Source of the DNA: Bradyrhizobium cytisi
Lineage (GTDB): Bacteria > Pseudomonadota > Alphaproteobacteria > Rhizobiales > Xanthobacteraceae
Reading direction: 5' to 3'
DNA: 64,000 bases
Assembly (NCBI RefSeq): GCF_008123515.1
Contig: NZ_VSSR01000024.1
Location: 1-64,000 of the forward strand
Shown here piece after piece: positions 17,086 to 26,314 of this stretch. Positions within the stretch are counted from its first letter, which is position 1, and each line of letters opens with the position of its first letter. Made by a program: the position numbers and the translations under genes. The notes beneath the pieces are model-generated. The model did no database searches and was not told the DNA's origin. It was given only the letters and a program-made list of their open reading frames with translations.

Positions 17086-19317
17086 TCACGCCACCAGCGC
17101 GGCGTCTTCGTCGTCCCCGTCAATCCCACGCTGCGCCGTCAGCAGGCTGATGATCTCGACATTGGGGCGGGCCTTGCTGAACAGATAGCCCTGGCCTTCG
17201 TCGCACCCTTCGGCGCGGAGGCAGCTCAGCTCGGCCTCGGTCTCGACGCCTTCGGCGGTGATGATGACGCCGAGGCCTTTGCCGAGGCTGACGATGGAGC
17301 GGATGATCGCCTGCGCCTCGCGGTTGGCGCCGAGATCGCGGACGAAAGACTGGTCGATCTTGATCTTGTCGAACGGGAAGCTTCTGAGATAGCTGAGGCT
17401 GGAATAGCCGGTGCCGAAATCGTCCATCGAGATGCGGACGCCGAGTGAGCGTAGCGCATGCAATGTCGCCAGCACCTGCGCGCTCTTCTCCAGCAGCAGC
17501 GTCTCGGTGATCTCGAGCTCGAGCCGCCGCGACGGCAGGCCGGAATGTTTCAGCGCGTCCGTGACCATCGAGAGCAGATTGCCGCTGCGGAACTGGAGCG
17601 GCGACAGGTTGACGGCAACGCGGACGTCGTCGGGCCAGGTCGCAGCATCCAGGCAGGCGCGGCGCAGCATCAGTCCGCCGAGCGGATTGATCAGACCGGT
17701 TTCCTCGGCGACCGGAATGAACTCGGCCGGCGAGACCATGCCGCGCTCCGGATGCGGCCAGCGCACCAGCGCCTCGAAGCCGGTGATGCGGCCGCTCGAG
17801 AGGTCGACCAGCGGCTGGTAATAGGGACGCAGCACGTCGTTCTGGATCGCGTCGCGCAGCTCGACCTCGATCTTGCGGCGGCTCTGCGCTTTCGCGTCGA
17901 GCGCGGCCTCGAAGAAGGCGAAGGTGCCGCGCGCATCGGATTTGGCGCGCGACAGCGCCATGTCGGCGCTCTTGAGCAGCTTTTCGGACTCGTCGCCGTC
18001 GGCCGGCGCCGTCGCAATGCCGATCGAGGCGCCGATCACCACGGAATGGCCGTCGAGCAGATAGGGATCGGCGATGGCCTCCAGCAGGCGTTTTGCCAAC
18101 CCCACCGCATCTTCCGGTCGGGCCAATCCGCCCTGCACGATCGCGAACTCGTCGGAATTGAGCCGCGCCAGTGCATCCTCTTCGCGCAGCGTCGAGCGCA
18201 GGCGCTTGGCGACGCCGCGCAACAGCTTGTCGCCGACCGCGTGACCCAGCGTGTCGTTGACGGCCTTGAAGTTGTCGAGCCCGAGCATCAGCACCGCGAC
18301 CTTCTCGGGGCTGCGCCGCGAATGCTGCAGCATCTCGTCCATGGTCTGGCGCAAGCGATTGCGGTTGGGCAGGCCGGTCAGCCCGTCATGCTGGGCCATG
18401 AAGGCAAGCCGCGCCTCGGCGCGCTTGCGTTCGGTAATGTCCATCAGCGCGAGCAGCACCGCGGGCCGCTCGTCATAGGTTCGTTCGCGGGAATAGATCG
18501 CAAGATCGATCAGCGCGCCGTCGGCCTTGACGTGCTTCCAGGTCCGCGCGGCCTGCTCCTCGCTGGACCGGTCGGTGGCCCAGGGCGGCTCGCGATCGAA
18601 AGCCTGCAGGGAGTGGATCTTCAGCTTCTCGAATTCGACGCGGCTATAGCCGTAATGCGCGACCGCGGCGTCGTTGACGCCGAGGATGCGCTCGTCATCC
18701 AGCGCGCAGACGATCATGGGGACGGGATTGCCGTCGAACAGCAAGCGGAACGAGGCCTCGCGCTGCTTCAATTCGGTGATGTCTACGCGCAGGCCGACCA
18801 CGCCGCCGTCATCGGTGCGGCGCTCCTCGATCAGGATGACGCGGCCGTCGGACAACGTCTGCTCGTGGCGCTTGCCGGGCTCGTAGAGCTTCTTCAGCCG
18901 CTCCGCGATCCATTCGTCCTCGTGACCGGCCGCTTCCGGATAGTCGCCGCGGGCAACGCCGATGCGCAGCGTGTCTTCGAGCCGCGCGCCTTCCTGAAAC
19001 AGGTCAGCGGTCTTGCTGTAGATCTCCGCGTACTGCTTGTTCCAGAGGACGTAGCGGCCTTCCGGATCGAGGATCACAATGCCTTGCGGCAGCATGTCGA
19101 CGGCCTGACGCAGCCGCTCATGCGATTTGCGCGCCTCGGCGATGGCCGCTTCGGCTTCCCCACGGCTCTGCACGAGTGCGTCGTGTGCAACGGGCGGATG
19201 CGACGCGCGCGCGAATCGCGGCTTGCGCGGCCGTCGGCCGCCCCGGGCAAGCACGTTGCACTTTCGCTTTCCTGTTTTCTTGGACCCCAAACTCAACTTC
19301 ACACGCCCTAGCCGCAC
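17086..19317 (-). CDS. PAS-PAS-GGDEF-EAL protein with degenerate GGDEF motif
   Basis: 743 residues from a GTG start; the true start could be a later codon because the first 60 residues are basic and low in structure. Two PAS domains (about 70-185 and 190-300; DMLPQGIVILDPEGRYVLWN, FDGNPVPMIVCALDDE), a GGDEF domain in which the active-site motif reads NSDEF (about 386-390), and an EAL domain with EALVRW (about 515) and DDFGTGYSS intact. Family knowledge: EAL hydrolyses cyclic di-GMP; a GGDEF with NSDEF is probably inactive or regulatory. No membrane helix, so likely a cytoplasmic sensor-phosphodiesterase. Confidence 0.93.
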   Translation of the reverse strand: MRLGRVKLSLGSKKTGKRKCNVLARGGRRPRKPRFARASHPPVAHDALVQSRGEAEAAIAEARKSHERLRQAVDMLPQGIVILDPEGRYVLWNKQYAEIYSKTADLFQEGARLEDTLRIGVARGDYPEAAGHEDEWIAERLKKLYEPGKRHEQTLSDGRVILIEERRTDDGGVVGLRVDITELKQREASFRLLFDGNPVPMIVCALDDERILGVNDAAVAHYGYSRVEFEKLKIHSLQAFDREPPWATDRSSEEQAARTWKHVKADGALIDLAIYSRERTYDERPAVLLALMDITERKRAEARLAFMAQHDGLTGLPNRNRLRQTMDEMLQHSRRSPEKVAVLMLGLDNFKAVNDTLGHAVGDKLLRGVAKRLRSTLREEDALARLNSDEFAIVQGGLARPEDAVGLAKRLLEAIADPYLLDGHSVVIGASIGIATAPADGDESEKLLKSADMALSRAKSDARGTFAFFEAALDAKAQSRRKIEVELRDAIQNDVLRPYYQPLVDLSSGRITGFEALVRWPHPERGMVSPAEFIPVAEETGLINPLGGLMLRRACLDAATWPDDVRVAVNLSPLQFRSGNLLSMVTDALKHSGLPSRRLELEITETLLLEKSAQVLATLHALRSLGVRISMDDFGTGYSSLSYLRSFPFDKIKIDQSFVRDLGANREAQAIIRSIVSLGKGLGVIITAEGVETEAELSCLRAEGCDEGQGYLFSKARPNVEIISLLTAQRGIDGDDEDAALVA

Positions 19318-19685
19318 CCAGCGGACGCAAGTCTTGGGGCAAGTCTATGAAAAGAAGGTAATCCTGGCCGACGCCGTCACGGCAGTGCCGACCGGGCGCC
19401 GGGCCGGTTTGCCTGTTTGCGAGGCGCGACTGGCGTCCACGGGCGCGTCGAGCCTGCTCCCGCGTCGCGATCGGCGGGAGAGGAGATGCAAAAACGCGCA
19501 ATCTCCTTGAATCAGTTCCGGACCGCTGGCCGCTTGCATGCAGGAGCCAGGCGCCTCTCGTTCCGCGCACGAATATTGGTCAATGCAGGATACGGTTATC
19601 GAGCCGTTAAAAATCGAGGCTAGGCGGCCACGTCGAAAGCCTAATTCTTAACCCAGACGCGGCGTTCGGCTATAAGAGGATCAGC
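19318..19685. other. Intergenic region upstream of two divergent genes
   Basis: 368 bp between the GGDEF-EAL gene and mepA, which both point away from it. One 45-codon plus-strand frame begins at 19486 (MQKRAISLNQF...) two bases after GGAGAGG. It is basic and could be a small peptide, but I do not call it. A GAGGA Shine-Dalgarno for mepA lies at the right end. Confidence 0.4.
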
Positions 19686-20630
19686 ATGAGTCCCCGCCGC
19701 ATCGCCCCTCTCCTGCTTATGATGACGCTCCTGGCCGCCGGCTCAGCGCTGGCCCAGGACAAGGGCAGCGTGAACCCGAAGCCGCTGCCGCCGCTCGCCA
19801 ATCCGAACGATCCCAAGATCGGCGCCAGGGAGCTGTTCGCGCGCAAGCTGCTGCCCTCGACGGGGGCGGCACATGTCATCGGCTCCTATGTGAAGGGCTG
19901 CATCGGCGGCGCCCAGCAGATGCCGCTCAACGGCGACGATTGGCAGGTGATGCGGCTGTCGCGCAACCGCAATTACGGTCACCCCGACATGATCGCGCTG
20001 ATCAAGCGCTTGGCTGCCAAAGCGCACAAGGACGCGGGCTGGCCGGGCATTTTGGTCGGCGACATCGGTCAGCCGCGCGGCGGGCCGGCGCTATCAGGCC
20101 ATGCCAGCCATCAGATCGGGTTAGACGCCGACATCTGGCTGACGCCGATGCCGGACCACCGGCTCTCGCGCGAGGAGCGCGAGGAGATGTCGGCGGTGAT
20201 GATGGTGCGCGAGGACCGGCTCGACATCGACCCGAAGGTGTTCACGCCGAGCCATGTGCTGATGCTGCGCGACGCCGCGCAGGAGCCGGCGGTGCAGCGC
20301 ATCTTCGTCAATCCCGCGATCAAGAAGGCACTGTGCCGCGAAGCCAAGGGCGATCGTTCCTGGTTGTCGAAGATCCGGCCGTGGTGGGGCCACGACTATC
20401 ATTTCCACATCCGCATGCGCTGCCCAGCGGGCGCGAGCGAATGTCAGGGCCAGCCGTCGCAATCCGAGGACGAAGGCTGCAAGCCCTCCGATCTGGCCTA
20501 TTGGTTCAGCGAAGGCGTGCTGCACCCGAAGCCGCCGCCGGAGCCGCCGAAGCCGAAGCCGCCGATGACGCTGGCCCAGATGCCGGCGGCCTGCAAAGCC
20601 GTGCTGCGCGCAGCCGATGCGAAGCGGTAG
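19686..20630 (+). CDS. mepA: Penicillin-insensitive murein endopeptidase MepA
   Basis: 314 residues with a signal peptide (cleavage near SALAQD, 24). Zinc-ligand motifs of the LAS/M74 family are intact: a His in the RNRNYGHP region (about 99), HASHQIGLDAD (about 139-149) and WWGHDYHFHIRM (about 232-243), with conserved cysteines (GCIGG, MRCPAG, EGCKPSD). MepA cleaves D-Ala-meso-DAP cross-links in peptidoglycan in the periplasm. The C-terminal proline-rich stretch (PKPPPEPPKPKPP) and a short helix with one Cys extend beyond the E. coli protein. GAGGA precedes the ATG. Confidence 0.95.
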   Translation: MSPRRIAPLLLMMTLLAAGSALAQDKGSVNPKPLPPLANPNDPKIGARELFARKLLPSTGAAHVIGSYVKGCIGGAQQMPLNGDDWQVMRLSRNRNYGHPDMIALIKRLAAKAHKDAGWPGILVGDIGQPRGGPALSGHASHQIGLDADIWLTPMPDHRLSREEREEMSAVMMVREDRLDIDPKVFTPSHVLMLRDAAQEPAVQRIFVNPAIKKALCREAKGDRSWLSKIRPWWGHDYHFHIRMRCPAGASECQGQPSQSEDEGCKPSDLAYWFSEGVLHPKPPPEPPKPKPPMTLAQMPAACKAVLRAADAKR

Positions 20631-20667
20631 GGCGCGCGTCGGGCAAGCTGCCGCCCTGCCCACCACT

Positions 20668-20821
20668 GTCGTCCCGGACAAGCGCAAGCGCAGATCCGGG
20701 ACCCAGAACCACAGGGAGCGGTTGTGGCGCGAGCTGATAACTCCGAGTCTTCGCCAAACACAACCCTGTGGTTATGGATCCCGGATCTGCGCTTCGCTCC
20801 GCTGCGCTTGTCCGGAATGAC
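20668..20821. repeat. Long palindromic repeat (GTCCCGGACAAGCGC family)
   Basis: The left part GTCCCGGACAAGCGCAAGCG...GATCCGGGAcCCAgAACCACAGGG is mirrored by CCCTGTGGTTATGGaTCCCGGATC...GCTTGTCCGGAATGAC, making a hairpin with about 45-bp arms and a loop near 20715-20764. A short relative sits at 54254-54298. It fills most of the 330-bp gap between mepA and the next gene. Confidence 0.85.
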
Positions 20822-20960
20822 GAACAGGTGGTTGGTTCGTGCCACCCAAATGCGCTAGGATCGCCATGCCGCGCGGCCGTAAGCCCGCGGCATTCCGGGA
20901 TGCGCATCCCTTTCGCCAACGAAACCTGACCGCACGCCCCGCGTCCTTGCGTGGCCAACG

Positions 20961-21476
20961 ATGAGATTTGACATGCGCGTCCTCGCCCTCCTCGCCGTGC
21001 TTTCACTCGGCGCGACCTCCGCTCTCGCCGCCGAGGAGCCCAGCGGCTGCGACAAGTTCAAATGGCCGATCGAGCGCGACCGCGCCGCGCTGACGGCGCC
21101 GGACCGCGCCAGGCTCGCATCGGGCAGCGAACAGGCCGCGGTCCCCTCGTCGGCGATCACGCTGGGCCTGGTCGCGCCTCAGGAGGCAAAACTGCCCTCG
21201 CCGCCGGAGCGAGCGCCGAAGGACGGCACCTTTGCCGGCTTCACTGGCATCAAGGCGGCGAAGGCCGGGCTCTATACGATCAGCCTGTCCAGCGGGGCCT
21301 GGGTCGACGTGGTCCAGGACGGGCATCTCCTCAAGCCCATAGCCTTCAGCGGCGCCACCGATTGCGACGGCATCCGCAAGACCATGAAATACGAGCTCTC
21401 GGACAAGCCGTTCGTGCTGCAGATCAGCGGCGCCAAGGACAATTCGCTCTCGATTTCGATCCTGCCGGCGCAATAG
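20961..21476 (+). CDS. Hypothetical periplasmic protein (171 aa)
   Basis: A signal peptide (ending TSALAAEE) is followed by CDKFKWPIERDRAALTAPD and a beta-rich domain (GTFAGFTGIKAAKAGLYTISLSSGAWVDVVQDGHLLKPIAFSGATDCDGIRKTMKYEL...FVLQISGAKDNSLSISILPAQ). Two cysteines (30 and about 134) might pair. I recognise it as a conserved alphaproteobacterial exported protein without known role. An internal ATG four codons later (MRVLALL) is an equally good start. Upstream of modA on the same strand but with a 186-bp gap. Confidence 0.72.
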   Translation: MRFDMRVLALLAVLSLGATSALAAEEPSGCDKFKWPIERDRAALTAPDRARLASGSEQAAVPSSAITLGLVAPQEAKLPSPPERAPKDGTFAGFTGIKAAKAGLYTISLSSGAWVDVVQDGHLLKPIAFSGATDCDGIRKTMKYELSDKPFVLQISGAKDNSLSISILPAQ

Positions 21477-21662
21477 GCCGTTTGGTTAGACGCCTTTGAC
21501 CTGAGGGCGCAGCCTGCTATCTTCGAGAGCTGCGATATCCCTGCCGGCCGTAAGCCGTCGCAAGGTCCCGTGGAACAGCGCTTCCGCCCGTCGCGATCTG
21601 ACCCAACCAACGCCAGATTTGCGCGTGCATTTGCGCGCGCGATCTCGCACGGAGCGCCATCC

Positions 21663-22448
21663 ATGTATCGCATTGCCGGACTTTTCACCGCCTTCGTCAT
21701 GCTCGCGGGCGCGAGCCTTTCGCCGGCCGCCGCCGAGGACAAGACCATCACGGTCTTCGCCGCGGCGTCGATGAAGAACGCGCTCGACGAGATCGATGCC
21801 GCCTACACCGCCAAGACCGGCGTCAAGTTCAGCGTCAGCTATGCCGCAAGCTCGGTGCTCGCCAAGCAGATCGAGCAGGGCGCGCCGGCCGACGTGTTCG
21901 TCTCCGCCGACACCGACTGGATGGACTACGCTACAGCCAAGAAGACCATCAACGAGCCGACCCGCGTCAACCTGCTCGGCAACAGCATCGTGCTGATCGC
22001 GCCGAAGGACTCAGAGATCAACAACGTCACCATCGCCCAAGGTTTCAACCTCGCAAAGCTCGCCGGCGACGGCAGGATCGCGACCGGCGACGTCAAGTCG
22101 GTGCCCGTTGGCAAATACGCCAAGGCCGCGCTGGAGAAGCTCGGCGCCTGGCAGGCGGCGGAGGCGAAATTCGCGATGGCCGAGAGCGTGCGCGCCGCGC
22201 TGACGCTGGTGGCGCGTGGTGAAGCCAATCTCGGCATCGTCTATTCAACCGACGCCAAGGTCGAGCCCGGCGTCAAGATCGTCGGCACCTTCCCCGCGGA
22301 TTCGCATCCCGCGATCATCTATCCGGTGGCGGCGACCACGACCGCGAAGCCCGAGACCAACGACTATCTCGCCTTCCTGCGCACCTCAGCCGCCAAGACG
22401 ATTCTGGAGAAATACGGCTTCAGGTTCCTGATCTCTCCCACGACTTAG
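21663..22448 (+). CDS. modA: Molybdate ABC transporter periplasmic binding protein ModA
   Basis: 261 residues with a signal peptide (ending SPAAAED). TVFAAASMKNALDEI, SYAASSVLAKQIEQGAPADVFVSADTDWMD and GEANLGIVYSTDA are ModA signatures; the Ser and Tyr oxyanion-binding positions are present. It binds molybdate or tungstate for the ModBC importer. The frame is open 31 codons upstream, but the ATG with GGAG 9 bases before it starts the signal peptide. First gene of modABC. I saw no ModE-type box in the upstream 186 bp. Confidence 0.96.
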   Translation: MYRIAGLFTAFVMLAGASLSPAAAEDKTITVFAAASMKNALDEIDAAYTAKTGVKFSVSYAASSVLAKQIEQGAPADVFVSADTDWMDYATAKKTINEPTRVNLLGNSIVLIAPKDSEINNVTIAQGFNLAKLAGDGRIATGDVKSVPVGKYAKAALEKLGAWQAAEAKFAMAESVRAALTLVARGEANLGIVYSTDAKVEPGVKIVGTFPADSHPAIIYPVAATTTAKPETNDYLAFLRTSAAKTILEKYGFRFLISPTT

Positions 22449-22475
22449 GTTTTGCGACGTGATGATCACGACTTG

Positions 22476-23171
22476 ATGCTCGATATCTCTCCCGCCGAAT
22501 GGACGGCGATCCTGCTCTCGCTCAGGGTCGCCGTCATCGCAACGCTGGTGGCGACGCCGTTCGGCATTGCGCTGGCCTGGCTGCTCGCCCGCAGGGATTT
22601 TTGGGGCAAATCGGTGCTCGATGCGCTGGTGCATCTGCCGCTGGTGCTGCCGCCCGTCGTCACCGGCTATCTCCTGCTTCTGACCTTCGGCCGCCGCGGC
22701 CTGGTCGGCGCCTTCCTCGCCGATCATCTCGGCGTCGTCTTCGCCTTCCGCTGGACTGGAGCTGCGCTCGCCTGCGGCGTGATGTCGTTTCCACTGCTGG
22801 TGCGCCCGATGCGGCTGTCGATCGAGGCGATCGATCGCAAGCTCGAGCAGGCGGCCGAGACGCTCGGCGCCGCGCCCTTCAAGGTGTTCTTCACGGTGAC
22901 GTTGCCGTTGGCGCTGCCCGGCGTGCTCGCCGGCATGGTGCTGGGCTTTGCGAAGGCGATCGGCGAGTTCGGCGCCACCATCACCTTCGTCTCCAACATT
23001 CCCGGCGAGACCCAGACGATTTCGTCCGCGATCTATTCGCTGATCCAGACGCCGGACGGCGACGCCGCCGCAGGCCGGCTCGTCATCATCTCGGTCGTGA
23101 TTGCGCTTGGCGCGCTCATCGCGGCCGAATGGTTCGCCCGCCGCGCCACCGCGCGGCTGCACGGGAACTGA
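22476..23171 (+). CDS. modB: Molybdate ABC transporter permease ModB
   Basis: 231 residues with five or six membrane helices and the permease EAA loop (EQAAETLGAAPFKVFFTVTLPLALPGVLAG, about 126-155), which docks to ModC. WLLARRDFWGK and LPLVLPPVVTGYLLL are ModB-typical. The start codon is uncertain: an upstream in-frame codon 8 residues earlier exists, but LDISPAEWTAI is the usual beginning. It begins 27 bp after modA and is followed two bases later by modC, so one transcript is likely. Confidence 0.95.
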   Translation: MLDISPAEWTAILLSLRVAVIATLVATPFGIALAWLLARRDFWGKSVLDALVHLPLVLPPVVTGYLLLLTFGRRGLVGAFLADHLGVVFAFRWTGAALACGVMSFPLLVRPMRLSIEAIDRKLEQAAETLGAAPFKVFFTVTLPLALPGVLAGMVLGFAKAIGEFGATITFVSNIPGETQTISSAIYSLIQTPDGDAAAGRLVIISVVIALGALIAAEWFARRATARLHGN

Positions 23172-23173
23172 CC

Positions 23174-23836
23174 ATGCTGCACGTCGATGTCGAAAAACAG
23201 CTTGGTGAGTTTTCGCTGCACGCATCTTTCGCAAGCGAAGGCCGCGTCACCGGCCTGTTCGGCGCATCCGGCGCCGGCAAGAGCTCGCTGATCAACATGA
23301 TCGCCGGCCTGCTGCGGCCCGACCGAGGTACCATCGTCATCGACGGCGAGACCGTCGATGACACCGCCGCCGGCATCCATGTGCCGACTTATCGCCGCCG
23401 CATCGGCTATGTGTTCCAGGATGCGCGGCTGTTTCCGCATCTCAACGTCGCGCAAAATCTCGACTATGGACGGCGGATGAACGGTCTCGCGCCCGATCCG
23501 GCGCAGCGCACGCGCGTCGTCGAGCTGCTCGACATCGGCGCGTTGCTCGACCGCCGTCCGGGAAAGCTCTCCGGCGGCGAACGCCAACGCGTCGCGCTCG
23601 GCCGCGCGCTCTTGTCAAAGCCGCGCCTGCTGCTGCTCGACGAACCGCTCGGCGCGCTCGACGAGGCCCGCAAGCTCGAGATTTTGCCTTATCTGGTGCG
23701 GCTGCGGGACGAGGCCAATGTTCCCATGGTCTATGTCAGCCACGACGTCGCCGAGCTGCGTCAACTTGCGACCCAGATCGTGATGCTCAGGCAGGGACGC
23801 GTGACCTCGTTCGGCGGGGTGAAGGTGCTGACGTAA
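23174..23836 (+). CDS. modC: Molybdate ABC transporter ATPase ModC, short form without TOBE domain
   Basis: 220 residues. Walker A GASGAGKSS (about 34-42), signature LSGGERQR (about 132-139), Walker B LLLLDEPLGALD (about 153-164) and the H-loop SHDVAE are intact. Typical ModC proteins are about 350 residues because of a C-terminal TOBE/MOP molybdate-binding domain. Here the protein stops soon after the ABC domain (QGRVTSFGGVKVLT). Loss of TOBE would remove one route of trans-inhibition by molybdate. ATG is 2 bases after the modB stop. Confidence 0.95.
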   Translation: MLHVDVEKQLGEFSLHASFASEGRVTGLFGASGAGKSSLINMIAGLLRPDRGTIVIDGETVDDTAAGIHVPTYRRRIGYVFQDARLFPHLNVAQNLDYGRRMNGLAPDPAQRTRVVELLDIGALLDRRPGKLSGGERQRVALGRALLSKPRLLLLDEPLGALDEARKLEILPYLVRLRDEANVPMVYVSHDVAELRQLATQIVMLRQGRVTSFGGVKVLT

Positions 23837-23880
23837 GGCGCGGCGGATCGCGGTTGAGGACGACCCGCCTCGCGCATCAC

Positions 23881-24141
23881 TTACCAGCCGCGATCGACGT
23901 TGCGCACGTCGCCGGTTCGGGCGTCGACATCGACCTCCATCCAGCGGCCGCTGCTGTCGCGGCCCTCGATCTGCCATTCGTCGCCGAGGAACTGGGTATG
24001 CGAAATCGTCATGACGCCGATGTCGGTCGCGACGTCGAGCGCGGCCTGCATCGAGATCTGATCGCCCGTGTCGTAGGCCATCGCCGGCGCCGCCGCTCCC
24101 AAACCGATCGCGACAATGGCGGGCAGGATGAGTTTGCGCAT
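23881..24141 (-). CDS. Exported PepSY-domain small protein
   Basis: 86 residues: signal peptide (cleavage near PAMAYD, 22), then a single PepSY-like domain (ISMQAALDVATDIGVMTISHTQFLGDEWQIEGRDSSGRWMEVDVDARTGDVRNVDRGW). Standalone PepSY proteins are periplasmic; they inhibit peptidases or tune sensor kinases, and some affect cation or antimicrobial response. AGGAG lies 7 bases before the ATG. It converges on modC with 44 bp between. Confidence 0.85.
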   Translation of the reverse strand: MRKLILPAIVAIGLGAAAPAMAYDTGDQISMQAALDVATDIGVMTISHTQFLGDEWQIEGRDSSGRWMEVDVDARTGDVRNVDRGW

Positions 24142-24325
24142 GGGTTGCTCCTGTCAGATGCATTGACCGTTACGTGGCTAGAACGGACTACGCAGCAGAG
24201 CGTTCCGGAACCGGAAGTCACGAAGCCGCGCAAATCTTCCATGGTTGCCGCGATTTCGTGGCGGTTCCGTGCGAACCGGGTCCTGCATCGGCTCGCCGTC
24301 GCAGGGCATGGCGCTTCAACAAACA

Positions 24326-24407
24326 CCGTCATTGCGAGCGCAGCGAAGCAATCCAGAATCTTTCCGCGGTGGCAGTCTGGATTGCTTCGCTGCGCTCGCA
24401 ATGACGG
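24326..24407. repeat. Perfect 32-bp inverted repeat (TCATTGCGAGCGCAGCGAAGC family)
   Basis: Positions 24326-24357 and 24376-24407 are exact reverse complements with an 18-bp loop. The sequence CATTGCGAGCGCAGCGAAGC is a widely distributed Bradyrhizobium intergenic palindrome. The surrounding 316-bp gap holds no gene. Confidence 0.92.
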
Positions 24408-24457
24408 AGTGTGTAGTTGGTTCCGTCCTGCAAAACTCAAGGCGGACTGCGTGAGAA

Positions 24458-26251
24458 TTAAACCCCCGCCACCGAGGTCCACAGCTCCGCGAGCTTGCGG
24501 CGCAGCGCCTGGCTGCGCGTCAGCGGCGCCGGCGTCTCGTCTTCTTCCGGCAGGCGAAGGCCGACGACGTTGACGCGGCCGCCGGAGATGCTGCGCGCCA
24601 CGAGCACGATCTCACCCAGCGCCAGTTCGGCGCCTTCCTTCGGCGCGCGATCGAGATGGACGTCGAAATAGTCGGCCAGCGTCAGCTTGCTCTCGTCGTC
24701 ACTCGCCTTGACGCCGTAGATCTCGGCGAGCTCGGCGAGCGTGTGCTCGCCGGAGACCATGAAGTCGCCGAGCAGATGCGGATCGGGCTCCGAGCTCGGC
24801 TGCATGTCGACGAAGAAACGGTCGAGGGCTTCGGCCTTTTCCGGCGGCGCCAGCAGATAGATGTAATCGCCGGGCGCAATCGGCTCGGCCTCCGTCGGCG
24901 TCAAGATGCTCTCCTTGCGGATCACCAGGGTCGGCTTGGACCAGGACGGGATCAGGCCGCGGCGGAAATACAGGCTCTTGGGCCGCACCGGATAGCCGAC
25001 CAGCTGCTGCTCGAGCTGGCCGGGCAGATCCAGTTCGACACGGCGCGGGCCGCGCTCGGCGCGCGGCAGCGCCACATGCAGCTTTCGCGCGGCAGGTGCG
25101 AGCGTCCAGCCTTGCAGCAGCAGCGAGATGATCACGACGACGAAGGCGACGTCGAAATAGAGATAGGCCTTTGACAGGCCGACCAGCATCGGGATCGACG
25201 CCAGGAAGATCGCCACCGCGCCGCGCAAGCCGGTCCAGGCGATGAATATCTTTTCGCGCCAGTTGAAGCGGAATGGGGCGAGACACACGAACACGGCGAT
25301 CGGCCGCGCCACCAGCATCAGGACGAACGAGACGCCGATCGCCGGCAGCACGCTGGAGCCCAGCCGGCTCGGCGAGACCAGCAGGCCGAGCAGCACGAAC
25401 ATCACGATCTGCGCCAGCCAGGTTGCGGCATCGAGAAACGCTACGACCGAATTATGCGCGCGCGTCGGCCGGTTGCCGATGATGATGCCGGCGAGATAGA
25501 CGGCGAGGAAGCCCGAGGCATGCATGATCTGCGAGCCGCCGAAGATCACGAGCGCGGCCGTGGTGACGAAGGGCGCGTGCAGGCCCTGCGGCAGCGCGAC
25601 CTTGTTGAGCCCGATGACGACGAAACGTCCGCCGAGGAAACCGACGACGGCACCCAGCACCGCCTCTTGCAGGAACTCCATCACCACATGGCCGGGCGAG
25701 CTCGAGCCCAGCGAGATGTATTCGACCAGCATCAAGGTGAGGAAGATGGCGAAGGGATCGTTGGTGCCGGATTCCGCTTCAAGCGTCGCACCGACGCGCG
25801 GGCGCAGGCGCAGGCCCTGGGTGTGCACCAGCAGGAACACCGCGGCCGCGTCGGTCGAGGCCACCACCGCGCCGACCAGCAGCGACTCCGTCCAGTTGAG
25901 GTCGAGCGCGTATTTCGCGAACGGCGCCGTGATCAGCGCGGTCAGGAGCACGCCGACGGTCGCGAGCATCACCGAGGGCGCGAGCACGGTGCGGATGCTG
26001 GCAAAGCGCGTCTTCAGGCCGCCGTCGAACAGGATCAGGGCCAGCGCCACCGAGCCGACCAGATAGGTCGTGCCGACGTCGTTGAACTGGAGCTGGCCGG
26101 GGCCTGAATCACCCGCCAGCATGCCGATCGCGAGGAAGACCAGCAGCAGCGGCGCACCGAAGCGCAGCGCGAGCAGGCTCGACAGGATACCGGCCATCAC
26201 CAAGACGGCGCCGAGCAGAATGGCGATGCTGAAAGAGTCGAGGGAGGCCAT
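24458..26251 (-). CDS. Potassium/proton antiporter (CPA1, CvrA/NhaP2-like) with C-terminal regulatory domains
   Basis: 597 residues. About 12 membrane helices fill residues 1-390; the ion-binding core includes LILFDGGL and ASTDAAAVF and ESGTNDPFAIF, the CPA1 Asp/Asn-Asp motifs. The cytosolic part has a TrkA-C-like domain (about 415-490, EPIAPGDYIYLLAPPEKAEALDRFF) and a CorC/HlyC-like end (TLADYFDVHLDRAPKEGAELALGEIVLVARS). Such proteins export K+ in exchange for H+ for pH and osmotic balance at the inner membrane. ATG start at MASLDSFSI. Confidence 0.93.
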   Translation of the reverse strand: MASLDSFSIAILLGAVLVMAGILSSLLALRFGAPLLLVFLAIGMLAGDSGPGQLQFNDVGTTYLVGSVALALILFDGGLKTRFASIRTVLAPSVMLATVGVLLTALITAPFAKYALDLNWTESLLVGAVVASTDAAAVFLLVHTQGLRLRPRVGATLEAESGTNDPFAIFLTLMLVEYISLGSSSPGHVVMEFLQEAVLGAVVGFLGGRFVVIGLNKVALPQGLHAPFVTTAALVIFGGSQIMHASGFLAVYLAGIIIGNRPTRAHNSVVAFLDAATWLAQIVMFVLLGLLVSPSRLGSSVLPAIGVSFVLMLVARPIAVFVCLAPFRFNWREKIFIAWTGLRGAVAIFLASIPMLVGLSKAYLYFDVAFVVVIISLLLQGWTLAPAARKLHVALPRAERGPRRVELDLPGQLEQQLVGYPVRPKSLYFRRGLIPSWSKPTLVIRKESILTPTEAEPIAPGDYIYLLAPPEKAEALDRFFVDMQPSSEPDPHLLGDFMVSGEHTLAELAEIYGVKASDDESKLTLADYFDVHLDRAPKEGAELALGEIVLVARSISGGRVNVVGLRLPEEDETPAPLTRSQALRRKLAELWTSVAGV

Positions 26252-26314
26252 GCGGTGCTGCGGTTACTCCGGGAGATCGACGAGTTCAGTCAGGGGGCCA
26301 CCGGCCGGGCACTC

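Noticed and set aside
17458..19311. 617-codon plus-strand frame opposite the GGDEF-EAL gene
   Set aside because: Shadow of an unambiguous multi-domain gene.
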